Positions 16,829-25,184 of a DNA stretch of 64,000 bases are shown here, piece by piece. A program made the position numbers and the translations under genes. The stretch lies in NCBI RefSeq assembly GCF_017876545.1, contig NZ_JAGIOD010000001.1:1674001-1738000 (forward strand), read 5' to 3'. The notes beneath the pieces were generated by a model. It was not told the origin of the DNA. It did not search any database and saw only the letters and a list, made by a program, of their open reading frames with translations. Every line of letters starts with the position of its first letter. Position 1 is the first letter of the stretch. This DNA is from Brachybacterium sacelli. Lineage in GTDB: Bacteria; Actinomycetota; Actinomycetes; Actinomycetales; Dermabacteraceae.

Positions 16829-18363
16829 GAGGCGGGTCCCTCGGCTCCGCCGTCCCGCTGGGGGCGCTGCGGCTCCGGGCGTGCGGCGGCCGGCTGGATG
16901 GCGCCGTCCGCGGGGATGATCGTTCCCTTGTTCATGATCCCGTTCGGGTCGAAGGTTCCCTTGAGAGCCGCGAGCACCGGGTAGGCGCTGCCGTGCTCCT
17001 GCTCCGTCCAGGGCGTGCGGTACTTGCCGATGCCGTGATGATGCACCATCGAGCCGCCGTACCGCAGCGCCTCCTCGACGATGATCGCGTTGAGCGGCAC
17101 GTGGTACTTCTCGATCTCCTCCTCGGGCGAGGCGTCGATCCGGTAGTCGTACACGAAGTACATGTTCGTCCCGGTCTGGTAGCTGTGCGAGGAATGGCCT
17201 CCGAGCATCGTCAGGTCATCCGCATACGGATACTCCTCGCGGATGCGTCGGATCACGGCGTCATACAGATCGGCGACCTGGGACCAATCGGCCGAGACCT
17301 CCGTCGTGTACCCCAGATGCCGGGAGTCGAGCATCGCGGCCTTCTCCGCCTCGATCTTCTCCGGGCCCCAGTTCAGAGCGTCGAACCAGGCTTCGATGAG
17401 CGTCGGATCGACGGTGTCGTGCTCATGCTGATCGATGACCCGGGTGATCTCCTCGCTCGTGGCCCGTACGAGGCTCTCAGGACCCTCCGCGACGAGGACG
17501 ACCACGCACTTTCCCTGGCTGAAGTGGGAGAAGTGCTGATTGGCGTCCTCCGGGGAGTACAGGCGCGCCACCGAGGGACGGAAGCCGTTGGTGATCACTT
17601 CACGGAGGATGGCGATGCCGGTGCGCATGTCGTCCACCAGGGCCCCATGGAACTCGTTGTTCTCCGGGTAGTGGCGGAAGACCTTGAGGGTGACCTCGGT
17701 GATCACGGACAAGGATCCTTCGTTGCCGATCACGATGTGCCGGATGTCGGGGCCGGCCGCGCGCCGGGGGACTGCTTTGATCCGGCTGATACGGCCACCG
17801 GGGAAGACCGCTTCCAGGCCGACGACCATGTCCTCGATCGCGCCGTACAGCGTGGAGAACTGGCCGATGCTGCGCGTGGACACGAGGCCGCCGTACTGGG
17901 CCAGCGGCTTGGACTGCGGAGAATGCCCCGTCGTCAGGCCCTGGGCGCGCAACTGATCCTCGAGGGACTGCAGCGTCACCCCCGCTTCGACGGTGACCTG
18001 CATGTTCTCAGGATCGATGGACAGCACCTGATCCATACGGGAGACGTCCAGCACGATCGTGTCGGCGACGCTGGTCTCCAGGCCGCCCTCGGTGCCGGTG
18101 CGTCCGCTGCGCGGCACGATGTTGACGAGATTCTCGTCGGCGAACTCGAGCACCGCGGACACGTCCTCGGTGGACGTGGCGTAGACGATCGCGACCGGGA
18201 GCGGCGCCGTGAAGATTCCGTGCGCCGACTGGTACTTCTTGAACCGGTCGACGCTGGATTCCTTGAGCGTGTTCTCGTCCGTCTCGATCAGTGCGGTGGG
18301 CAGGATCGAGCGGAGCTGGTCGAGGATCTGGCTGCGGGTCAGGGGGGAACGCGATTCGATCAT
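16825..18363 (-). CDS. FAD-linked oxidase of the alkyl-DHAP synthase/glycolate oxidase type
   Basis: 512 residues. An N-terminal PCMH-type FAD domain (about 55-235) carries IVPRSGRTGTEGG and VIGNEGSLSVITEVTLKV. A C-terminal oxidase domain contains VHHHGIGKYRTPW near residue 455, the histidine cluster characteristic of alkyl-dihydroxyacetone-phosphate synthases. In Bacteria, proteins of this look usually serve catabolism as oxidases of hydroxy acids or polyol phosphates. It overlaps the FGGY kinase and follows the SDR gene by 106 nt. It probably performs one oxidation in the polyol pathway controlled by the GlpP-like protein. No signal peptide, so cytoplasmic or membrane-associated. Confidence 0.88.
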   Translation of the reverse strand: MIESRSPLTRSQILDQLRSILPTALIETDENTLKESSVDRFKKYQSAHGIFTAPLPVAIVYATSTEDVSAVLEFADENLVNIVPRSGRTGTEGGLETSVADTIVLDVSRMDQVLSIDPENMQVTVEAGVTLQSLEDQLRAQGLTTGHSPQSKPLAQYGGLVSTRSIGQFSTLYGAIEDMVVGLEAVFPGGRISRIKAVPRRAAGPDIRHIVIGNEGSLSVITEVTLKVFRHYPENNEFHGALVDDMRTGIAILREVITNGFRPSVARLYSPEDANQHFSHFSQGKCVVVLVAEGPESLVRATSEEITRVIDQHEHDTVDPTLIEAWFDALNWGPEKIEAEKAAMLDSRHLGYTTEVSADWSQVADLYDAVIRRIREEYPYADDLTMLGGHSSHSYQTGTNMYFVYDYRIDASPEEEIEKYHVPLNAIIVEEALRYGGSMVHHHGIGKYRTPWTEQEHGSAYPVLAALKGTFDPNGIMNKGTIIPADGAIQPAAARPEPQRPQRDGGAEGPAS

Positions 18364-18469
18364 GGCGTGGAGGGTCCTTCCGGTGTGGTCGGTGTCTGGG
18401 GCGACTGGGGGCCAGGTCTGGTGGTCGGGCGCCGGCGAACCGGCGACGGGGCGGGGGACGTGCGAACGC

Positions 18470-19246
18470 TCAGCGGACGAGGTAGCCGCCGTCGACGGTC
18501 AGGACGTGCCCGTTGACGTAGTCGGAGGCCTTGGAGGCGAGGAACACGGCTGCGCCCATGAGGTCCGAGACCTCTCCCCAGCGTCCAGCCGGCACGTGCT
18601 CGAGGATTCGCCGGCTGGCCTCAGGGTCGGAGCGGGTCGTCGCGGTCAGCGCCGTCGCGAAGTAGCCGGGGGCGATCGCGTTGACCTGGATCCCGTGCTG
18701 TGCCAGCTCGTCGCAGTACGCCTTCGTGAAGCCGACGATCCCGTGCTTGGTCGCCGCGTAGGCGGGGGAGGACTGGCCGCCGAGGAAGGCGAAGAGCGAG
18801 GCGATGTTGATGATCTTCCCGGACCCCTGCTCGACGAAATGCTCGACCGCTGCGTGCGACAGCGCGAAGGGTGCCGTGAGGTTGAGATCCACCATGGGAT
18901 CCCACTTCTCGCGACCGAACTCCTCGACGGAGCCGAGCTGTGAGATCCCGGCGGAGTTGACGATCACGTCGAGGCCGCCCAGACGCTCACGAGCCTCGGC
19001 GACGACGCGGGCCGGGGCTCCGGGAGTGGTGATGTCGACCTCGAGGAATTCGTACCGGCGTCCCGTGTCCTCGAGGAGCGAGCGGGTGGTGCCGTCGTCC
19101 TCGGCGATGCTGGGGACGAAGACGTCGGCCCCGGCCTTCGCGAGGGCGAGAGAGAACGCCCGGCCGAGACCGGAGTTCCCTCCGGTGACGATCGCGACCT
19201 TCCCCTCCAGGGAGAAGAAGTCGAGCGAGAAGTTCGTGATGTCCAT
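18470..19246 (-). CDS. Short-chain dehydrogenase/reductase (polyol/sugar type)
   Basis: 258 residues, a classical SDR: TGGNSGLG nucleotide loop (near residue 20), NSAGIS, catalytic Ser in NIASLFAF, and YAATKHG with catalytic Tyr and Lys (YxxxK). It has a C-terminal VNGHVLTVDGGY, the usual SDR ending. The second of two nearby ATGs (19246) is taken because GAAGGA lies 8 nt before it, whereas it is only 2 nt from the first. It sits between the MFS transporter (79 nt) and the FAD oxidase in the same transcript, and probably oxidises the imported polyol to a keto form or reduces a ketose. Confidence 0.9.
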   Translation of the reverse strand: MDITNFSLDFFSLEGKVAIVTGGNSGLGRAFSLALAKAGADVFVPSIAEDDGTTRSLLEDTGRRYEFLEVDITTPGAPARVVAEARERLGGLDVIVNSAGISQLGSVEEFGREKWDPMVDLNLTAPFALSHAAVEHFVEQGSGKIINIASLFAFLGGQSSPAYAATKHGIVGFTKAYCDELAQHGIQVNAIAPGYFATALTATTRSDPEASRRILEHVPAGRWGEVSDLMGAAVFLASKASDYVNGHVLTVDGGYLVR

Positions 19247-19325
19247 GGTCATGTTCCTTCGGAGTGAGGGGCTGGAGTGCGGGAACGGTCCGCCGCGTGG
19301 TCGGCGGGGGCGGGTCGCCCGGGTT

Positions 19326-20603
19326 TCATGCGGGAACGGGGGCACGCTGGGAGCTGCGTGTCTCGCGCGCACGGACGCGCATCGTCACGGTGCACAGGAC
19401 CATGCCGATCACGGCAGCGATGACGAGAACGGTGAACATCGCGGAGAATCCGCCGCCCTGCGTGGGGACCCCGCGAGCCGGGTCGCCGATCCACCAGGAG
19501 GCCACGGCCGGGAGGAAGGCGTCCGGCAGATACGCGAGACCCGAGGCGAGACCGATCACGCCGCCTCGCTGCGCCACCGGGATGCCGAGCTCGCCGACGG
19601 ACGCCCAGAACACGCCGCGGGCGGCGAAGACGGCCAGGCTCATGACGATCATCAACGTCACGGCGATCCACAGCAGACCTGGCTTCTGCGGCAGGACGAG
19701 ATAGCCGACGGCGGTGAGACCCACGATCACGAAGGTGAGGCGCAGGAACCGCGGCGTGGATCGGAAGATCTTGTCCACCAGCACGCCACCGACGGGGCCG
19801 GCGATGAACTGGAACACGTAGGTACGGATGACGCCGAGGACACCGATCATGCCTGCGGCGACTCCGAAGCCGTCCTGGAGCAGCGGCGAGAGGTAGCCCA
19901 TCAACGTGTAGAAGGAGTACATCATCATCACGGTTCCACCGATGAGCCAGGTGTACTTGTTCGTCGCGGCCTCCAGCAGCTGCCGGAGGCCGACCGCCTG
20001 GCGCTCCGCCTTGTCCAGCTCGTCCTTCCCCTGGTGGACGATGAAGAGCACGAGGACGGCGAGCAGCAGCGCGAGCACGCCGTAGATGCGGATCAAGGTG
20101 GTCACACCGGTGCTGGCCACGACGGCCTGCGCGACGATCGCCGAGCCGACGAGGCCGACGATCGTCGTCGTCAGCCCGCGGATCCCTTCGAGGAAGCCGA
20201 AGAGGCGTCCCTGCTCGCCCTCGCTGCCCAGCAGACTGATCGACTTCACCAGCGCCGGCCAGTACAGGCCCGTCCCGAGCACGGCGAACAGCACGTGCAC
20301 GATGAGCACCGCCCAGTATCCCGGAGCTGTCGCGACGTACAGGTCCAGCACCCCGGTGCCGGCCATCGCGACGACGATGAGGAGTTTCGGAGAGAACTTG
20401 TCGGCGAACCAGCCGCCGACGAAGTACATGACGACGGCGACCGCGCCGAAGACGGACGTGACGGTGCCGTACTCCTGCAACGTCAGTCCCAGCGCCTTGG
20501 CGCCGTCGCTGAGGAACAGGAATCGTAGATAGGCGACCTGGAAGACGACGCCACCGGTCATCGCGAGGATGAGGAAGCTTGTCAACCTCCGCGTTCGAGT
20601 CAT
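19326..20603 (-). CDS. MFS transporter
   Basis: 425 residues with about twelve hydrophobic segments and a charged central loop near residue 200 (HQGKDELDKAERQ). MFS landmarks include GGWFADKFSPK between helices two and three, and FLEGIRGLTT. It belongs to the sugar-phosphate/nitrate-like MFS groups in general appearance; no closer family can be claimed. GAAGGAG lies 8 nt before the ATG at 20603. It is the first gene of the GlpP-controlled operon, separated from its predicted promoter by a leader of about 178 nt that holds a terminator. It is the probable importer for the substrate of the SDR, FAD oxidase and kinase. Confidence 0.9.
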   Translation of the reverse strand: MTRTRRLTSFLILAMTGGVVFQVAYLRFLFLSDGAKALGLTLQEYGTVTSVFGAVAVVMYFVGGWFADKFSPKLLIVVAMAGTGVLDLYVATAPGYWAVLIVHVLFAVLGTGLYWPALVKSISLLGSEGEQGRLFGFLEGIRGLTTTIVGLVGSAIVAQAVVASTGVTTLIRIYGVLALLLAVLVLFIVHQGKDELDKAERQAVGLRQLLEAATNKYTWLIGGTVMMMYSFYTLMGYLSPLLQDGFGVAAGMIGVLGVIRTYVFQFIAGPVGGVLVDKIFRSTPRFLRLTFVIVGLTAVGYLVLPQKPGLLWIAVTLMIVMSLAVFAARGVFWASVGELGIPVAQRGGVIGLASGLAYLPDAFLPAVASWWIGDPARGVPTQGGGFSAMFTVLVIAAVIGMVLCTVTMRVRARETRSSQRAPVPA

Positions 20604-20681
20604 GGAACCACTCCTTCGTGGATGGGCCCGGAGTCGGGGTGCCGCCGCGACCAGGTCGGCGGCGGCGAGTTTCGGGCATAG

Positions 20682-20743
20682 AAAAAGAGACCAGCAAGCA
20701 GTCACCCCCCGAAGGGAGTGACGCCACTGATCTCTTGGTCTCT
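20682..20743 (-). terminator. Leader terminator with competing repeat, likely GlpP antitermination target
   Basis: Read on the minus strand, AGAGATCAG (20735-20727) pairs fully, with one wobble, with CTGGTCTCT (20694-20686). Inside is a nine-pair stem (20722-20714 with 20709-20701) capped by a UUCG tetraloop. Five T residues follow at 20686-20682. Immediately upstream lies AGAGACCA (20743-20736), a near-copy of the first arm that can pair with the same 3-prime strand. Two alternative arms plus an intrinsic terminator in the 5-prime leader of a catabolic operon is the architecture of an antiterminated leader. Confidence 0.75.
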
Positions 20744-20786
20744 GTCGTGACGTCCGGGAGAACCCGGAGTTATGAAGTTTCGAAGG

Positions 20787-20816
20787 ACTCTACCCACGGA
20801 GCACTCGCGGTGTCCA
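20787..20816 (-). promoter_or_regulatory. Predicted promoter of the MFS-SDR-oxidase-kinase operon
   Basis: Minus strand: TGGACA at 20816-20811, an 18 nt spacer, and TAGAGT at 20792-20787. The expected start is near 20780, giving a leader of about 178 nt containing the terminator. It lies downstream of the glpP-like stop, so the operon can be transcribed on its own. A six-pair TCCGGG/CCCGGA hairpin at 20753-20768 would be near the RNA 5-prime end. Confidence 0.45.
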
Positions 20817-20895
20817 ACTCGTCAGAGTGCGGCCCGGATCGGGCGCTCCGAGCCTCGAGCCGACCCGCGAGAACGTCGCCTGTGCCTCGTGGTGC

Positions 20896-21489
20896 TCACA
20901 TGTCCCACACGAGCTGGTCCGAGGTCGCGACGGCCAGGGCACCGGCGCCGAGCGCGGCGATGACGTCACCGCGCTCGCAGACCAGGCCGCCGGCGATGAC
21001 CGGAGTCGAGAAGTCAGTGCGCAACCATTCGATCACCCGGGGGATGCATCCCGGCAGGATCTCCACGAAGTGGGGGTCACCCTGCTTCAGGACCCTCTCC
21101 AGCTGGTGATAGGAGATCGAGTCGACCAGGAAGTACCGCTGCACGGCAGCCAGATCGGCCCGACGAGCTGCGCGCACGACGCTCGGTCTGGACGAAAGGA
21201 TCCCGTCCACGCCGGTGTGGGACTTCAGCCACTCGACCGCGATGTCCTGCGAGGAGAGCCCGTCGATGAAATCGAGGTTCACCAGCACGATCTTCCCAGC
21301 GGCCTTGCACCTCTCCACGGTCTGCTCGATGTCGATCAGGCTTCCGTAGAGGAGGAAGAGAACCTCGTGCTCGGACGCGAGTGCAGCGCTCAACGCCGTC
21401 TCGTCCTTGACGCTGGCGATGACGGGGTCGGACTGCAGCGACTCGAGGACCGTCGTCTCTCGGGTCCGGCCGGTTCGGTCCACGGTCAT
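20896..21489 (-). CDS. glpP: GlpP-family glycerol-3-phosphate-responsive antiterminator
   Basis: 197 residues, the size of Bacillus GlpP. Family blocks are in order: SEHEVLFLLYGSLIDIEQ, KIVLVNLDFIDGLSSQDIAV, DGILSSRPSVVRAAR, AVQRYFLVDSISYHQLE, HFVEILPGCIPRVIEWL, and PVIAGGLVCERGDVIAALGA. In Bacillus the protein binds glycerol-3-phosphate and the leader RNA of glp genes to prevent termination. Here a terminator sits in the leader of the next operon downstream. The ATG at 21489 has AGGAGG very close; a GTG two codons later (21483) has better spacing and may be the true start. RNA binding by this copy is inferred from family and context. Confidence 0.88.
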   Translation of the reverse strand: MTVDRTGRTRETTVLESLQSDPVIASVKDETALSAALASEHEVLFLLYGSLIDIEQTVERCKAAGKIVLVNLDFIDGLSSQDIAVEWLKSHTGVDGILSSRPSVVRAARRADLAAVQRYFLVDSISYHQLERVLKQGDPHFVEILPGCIPRVIEWLRTDFSTPVIAGGLVCERGDVIAALGAGALAVATSDQLVWDM

Positions 21490-21723
21490 TCCTCCTGAGG
21501 TGGGATCGCCTGGGATCGACGCGGCCCGTCCGAAGGGCGTCCAGGGCGGCTGCCACCGTGCGGTGGGAGTCGGTGCGCCACGGCGGGCGACGCGTCTGCG
21601 GCGAACGCTACCGGACCACTGCTGGCCCGAGACCAGCTGTCACCGAGCGAGCTCCGCGACGGGCAGGGCCGCGTCACGGGCACCGGGACGAAGACATGGC
21701 CGTCGACAATGGGTCGAGCCTCG

Positions 21724-23697
21724 TCAGATGACGCCCAGCAGCGTCGAGATGAAGTCCTCGTAGGAGCCTCCGTGGTCGGCGAGCAGCTCGACGTTCCGCG
21801 GCTTGGAGAGCACCCGGATCAGCGACTCGAACAGCTCGCCGAACTCCTCGCGGCTGTCCTTGCTGAACGCCATCATCGCCACGAGCGAGACCTGGTCACC
21901 GCCCCAGTCGATCGGCTCGTGCGGGACGAACACGGCTATCGAGGAGGCGTGCGCGCCCATGATCATCGAGTGCGGGATCGCGACCCCGCTGCCCAGTGAC
22001 GTCGTCGCCATCGCCTCTCGTTCGAGCACGCCCCGATGGAACTCCCCGTCGACGACTCCGGCGCGGCCCAGCGCCTCCGCCATCTCGGCCAGCACCTCGT
22101 CTCGTGTGGTCGCGGTGAGGTCGAGGTACAGCTGCGGCTCGATGAGATTCACCAGGGTCGAGCCGACGCGGGCGCGGCGCTTGTCCTGGGAGATCTCGAG
22201 GACCACCTGCCGGACCCGCTCGAGGTCCTGTGCGCTGGGCAGCGCCCCGACCTGCACCAGGGGACGGTCGACGGTCTGCGGCAGCCCGATCAGGGGCACC
22301 GTCGAGACGATCAGGTCGGGGCCGGGAAGGCCCTGGGAGAGCTCCGCCTCGTCGACGGCGACCAGCTCGATCTCCCCGAAGCCGGCGATGGTCGACTGCA
22401 GCAGGGCGCGGGCCGAATCCTGCAGGTCCAGATAGGTCGGCGAGATCAGCGCGATCCTCACCCCCTGCTCGCGCACGTAGACGTTCTCGAAGTGCGATCC
22501 CACGTGGAACGAGATCAGTCCGATCTCGTCGGCGCGGATCTCGATGCCGAGCGCGAGCTCCAGGCGACGCGCGATGAAGATCCCGATCTCGTAGATCAGG
22601 GGATGGGTGTCCTTGATGGACTGACCGATCGGGATGTGCGCGCTCTGTCTCCGGTGCGCGCGGCGCACGAGGTTGCGGGCGTGCACGCTGAGGAACCCGA
22701 TGAAGCGCTCGTTGTCGAGGTCGATCAGGTAGTTCTCTCCCACCTGGTCGACGATCTGGCGCACCACGGCCACGTGGTCGACGTCCTCCGGGGCGGCGAG
22801 CCGCTCGGTGACCACGAGCGAGAGGTCCTCCGGCGTCGTGTTCTCATCCAGCAGGCCCACCAGGTAGTCCTCCTCGCCGGCGGGCAGCCGCAGCTCGAAG
22901 GTCGATTCGACCAGTTCGGCGATGCGCCGGGCCGCCACGTGGCGCAGCTCGTCGCCGGTGGGGGAGGCCTCGGGTGACTCGAGCTCATGGCCCTGGCGCA
23001 CCCTGCCCACCATCACGGCGACGTGCGCGAGTATCGCATGCTGGCTGTTCTCGGTGGCGAGCAGCCCGAGGTCGGCGAGGAGGCGCGTGAGCCCTTCCCG
23101 GAAGGTCAGCAGCGACGGTTCGGAGGCCTCGATGGCGAGCTCACGGACGGAGACGAACTGGGTGCGTGAGCGGGCGGCATCGGTCATGATCTGGCGCACC
23201 AGACGGCGCTTGGCGGACTCTGTGCCGCAGATGCGCAGGGACGGCCCGTGACGCTCCAGCGTGAGCTGATGGAGCATCAGCAGCGCACGGCATTTGGTGA
23301 GGTCCGCTTCGAGCGTCGAATCGCTGACCCGCAGCTCCTCGGCCAGCTCGTAGGCGTCGGCGCCGTCGTCGGCCGTGACCAGCGAGCGCAGCAGGGAGGA
23401 CAGTCGCTCGCCGGGGCTGAGAACCCGCCTGCCGGGCGCCGGAGTGCCCTCGCCGGCGGCGGCGAGCGCGGCATGGTCGATCGCGTATCCCTCGTGGGAG
23501 GAGGAGACCACGTCGCGCCCGTGCTCGCGATTCAGCCGGGAGATGTAGGTGCGGACGCTGCGGGTGGAGACGCCGAGGCGTCGTGAGAGCACGTCGGCGC
23601 CGACAGGATCGGCGCCGGCCTCGACCAGTGCCCCCAGCACGCGCTGGCGCGTCGTCTCCCAGGGCTCACGGCGTCGCTCGGTCATCGAAGCTGTCAT
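21724..23697 (-). CDS. PRD-containing transcriptional regulator with EIIB-like and EIIA domains (MtlR/LicR type)
   Basis: 657 residues. Order of domains: HTH at about 15-65 (LSRRLGVSTRSVRTYISRL), a second DNA-binding HTH at about 110-150, PRD1 about 190-300, PRD2 about 310-415 (with THPLIYEIGIFIARRL), a GAT-type EIIB-like domain about 420-510, and a C-terminal PTS EIIA type 2 domain about 515-655 with the phospho-histidine in SGVAIPHSM. This is the layout of DNA-binding activators such as MtlR and LicR, switched by PTS phosphorylation. Its ATG overlaps the stop of the P-loop gene (ATGA), so it is the last gene of the operon it presumably controls. Confidence 0.92.
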   Translation of the reverse strand: MTASMTERRREPWETTRQRVLGALVEAGADPVGADVLSRRLGVSTRSVRTYISRLNREHGRDVVSSSHEGYAIDHAALAAAGEGTPAPGRRVLSPGERLSSLLRSLVTADDGADAYELAEELRVSDSTLEADLTKCRALLMLHQLTLERHGPSLRICGTESAKRRLVRQIMTDAARSRTQFVSVRELAIEASEPSLLTFREGLTRLLADLGLLATENSQHAILAHVAVMVGRVRQGHELESPEASPTGDELRHVAARRIAELVESTFELRLPAGEEDYLVGLLDENTTPEDLSLVVTERLAAPEDVDHVAVVRQIVDQVGENYLIDLDNERFIGFLSVHARNLVRRAHRRQSAHIPIGQSIKDTHPLIYEIGIFIARRLELALGIEIRADEIGLISFHVGSHFENVYVREQGVRIALISPTYLDLQDSARALLQSTIAGFGEIELVAVDEAELSQGLPGPDLIVSTVPLIGLPQTVDRPLVQVGALPSAQDLERVRQVVLEISQDKRRARVGSTLVNLIEPQLYLDLTATTRDEVLAEMAEALGRAGVVDGEFHRGVLEREAMATTSLGSGVAIPHSMIMGAHASSIAVFVPHEPIDWGGDQVSLVAMMAFSKDSREEFGELFESLIRVLSKPRNVELLADHGGSYEDFISTLLGVI

Positions 23698-24317
23698 GTC
23701 CTCTCCCTCTCGAGCAGGCTCGTGACCCTGGCGATCACGGCGTCGTCGTCGATCTGGTCGAAGTCCGTCGTGTCGATCTCGGCCACCTGCCCGAGGGCGA
23801 AGGTTCCGTAGCCGCGGTGCAGGTATCGGTCGAGAAAGGTCTCTCGCGTCAGCAGCTGAGGCGCACCGAGGCGGTCATCGAGCGTATCGCCGGGGCGGTA
23901 GGCGTCGACGAGATGTCCCACGTGGCGGCTCGGGTCCAGGTCCCGTCGTCGCTGGCGGGCGTAGAGAACCTCGAAGTCGGCCACCAGGCGCACCGTCACC
24001 GGTCGATACCCGTAGTCGCGGCAGGCCGCGTCGAGCTGCGCCCGCTGCTTCTCGCTGAACGGGTACTCGGCCACGAGGGGCCGCCCGTCGTCCATGGCGG
24101 TGCGCACCTGGGCGAAGAAGATCTCCAGTGCCGCCCGGTCCAGATGGTCGCGGGCCGCGGCGTCGGCGAAGCCGTGGAGGTCGTACAGCTCCTCCTTGCG
24201 GTCATCGAGCGTCAGGGCGAGGAAGGGACCGAGCCGCTCCTGCACCAGGGTGCAGAGGCGGCTCTTGCCCGTGCCCGGGAAGCCGGCGACCAGCAGGAGG
24301 ACCCGATCGGTGCTCAT
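23694..24317 (-). CDS. P-loop ATPase / small-molecule kinase-like protein
   Basis: 207 residues. A Walker A motif, GFPGTGKSRL, lies at residues 12-21, and the fold resembles adenylate/shikimate-kinase-like P-loop proteins. A later KSRLCTLVQERLG helix and a Walker-B-like LALTLDD follow. It is likely a kinase for a small metabolite, perhaps the sugar handled by the operon, but the acceptor is unknown. It starts 7 nt after the aldolase stop and overlaps the PRD regulator gene, so it is firmly inside the PTS operon. Confidence 0.75.
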   Translation of the reverse strand: MSTDRVLLLVAGFPGTGKSRLCTLVQERLGPFLALTLDDRKEELYDLHGFADAAARDHLDRAALEIFFAQVRTAMDDGRPLVAEYPFSEKQRAQLDAACRDYGYRPVTVRLVADFEVLYARQRRRDLDPSRHVGHLVDAYRPGDTLDDRLGAPQLLTRETFLDRYLHRGYGTFALGQVAEIDTTDFDQIDDDAVIARVTSLLERERT

Positions 24318-24324
24318 CGGCCGC

Positions 24325-25170
24325 TCAGCCCACCACGGTCGGCAGCATGCGGGAGATCTTGCGGGCGACGATCTCGGCGACCGCCGTGTTGGCCGGCACG
24401 ATGTTCTTGCGCAGCGAGGCGTTCAGCTCGGTCGACCCGAAGGTCTCCTTGGCGGTGCGGGTCCACCCGACGATCAGCTCGGTGCCGATGTTGAACTTCC
24501 GCACCCCGCTGTCGCGGAGCTGGGCGTAGTCGGCCTCGTCGACGCCGGTGCCCCCGTGGACGACCAGCGGCACGTCGACCGCGGTGTGGATCCGCGCGAT
24601 GAGGTCCAGATCGATTTCCGTCTTCCCGAGATAGGAGCCGTGGTGGGTGCCGATGGACACCGCGAGGGCATCGACTCCGGTGGCGTCGTGGAAGTCGCGG
24701 GCCTCCTCGGGCTTGGTGAGCGCCCCCTCCTTCACGGAGACTCCCTCCTCCGTCCCGCCGATGGTGCCGATCTCGCCCTCGACCGAGACGCCCCGGCCAT
24801 GGGCGAACTCGACGACCCGGCGGGTCTTCAGCACGTTCTCCGAGTAGGGGAAGGAGGAGCCGTCGAACATGACCGAGCTGTACCCGGCGTCGATCGCGTC
24901 GCGGATGTCGTCCAGGCTCGTGGCATGGTCCAGGTGCAGCACCACGTCGACCGGCTCGCGCTCGCCGATGCCGCGGCACAGCGCGACGAGGTTCTCCATC
25001 CCGATGTACCGGGCAGTGCCGACGGAGGTCTGGATGATGATCGGGCTGCCGGCGTCGCGCGCGGCGGAGATCATCGCCGGGATCATCTCGAGGTTGTGGG
25101 CGTTGAAGGCGCCGACGGTGGAGCCGATCTTCTCGGCTTCGCCGAGGACTTCGGTGAGGGTGACGTACAT
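24325..25170 (-). CDS. Class II fructose/tagatose-bisphosphate aldolase family protein
   Basis: 281 residues. Class II aldolase landmarks: VGAFNAHNLEM at the start, VVLHLDHATSLDD (zinc histidine and catalytic Asp), VEGEIGTIGGTEEG (zinc Glu), AVSIGTHHGSYLG (zinc His), VVHGGTGVDEADY (zinc His and phosphate loop) and FNIGTELIVG. The enzyme would split a ketose bisphosphate or ketose phosphate into two three-carbon units. Residue pattern is closer to GatY/KbaY/IolJ-like members than to glycolytic Fba. Being inside a GAT-type PTS operon, it probably cleaves the product formed from the imported sugar phosphate. Confidence 0.9.
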   Translation of the reverse strand: MYVTLTEVLGEAEKIGSTVGAFNAHNLEMIPAMISAARDAGSPIIIQTSVGTARYIGMENLVALCRGIGEREPVDVVLHLDHATSLDDIRDAIDAGYSSVMFDGSSFPYSENVLKTRRVVEFAHGRGVSVEGEIGTIGGTEEGVSVKEGALTKPEEARDFHDATGVDALAVSIGTHHGSYLGKTEIDLDLIARIHTAVDVPLVVHGGTGVDEADYAQLRDSGVRKFNIGTELIVGWTRTAKETFGSTELNASLRKNIVPANTAVAEIVARKISRMLPTVVG

Positions 25171-25184
25171 GGTGACTCCCGGTG

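Noticed and set aside
20753..20768. TCCGGG-AGAA-CCCGGA hairpin considered as the terminator of the glpP-like gene
   Set aside because: It lacks a T-tract, lies 128 nt after the stop and falls inside the leader of the next operon after the predicted promoter; it is more likely part of that leader.
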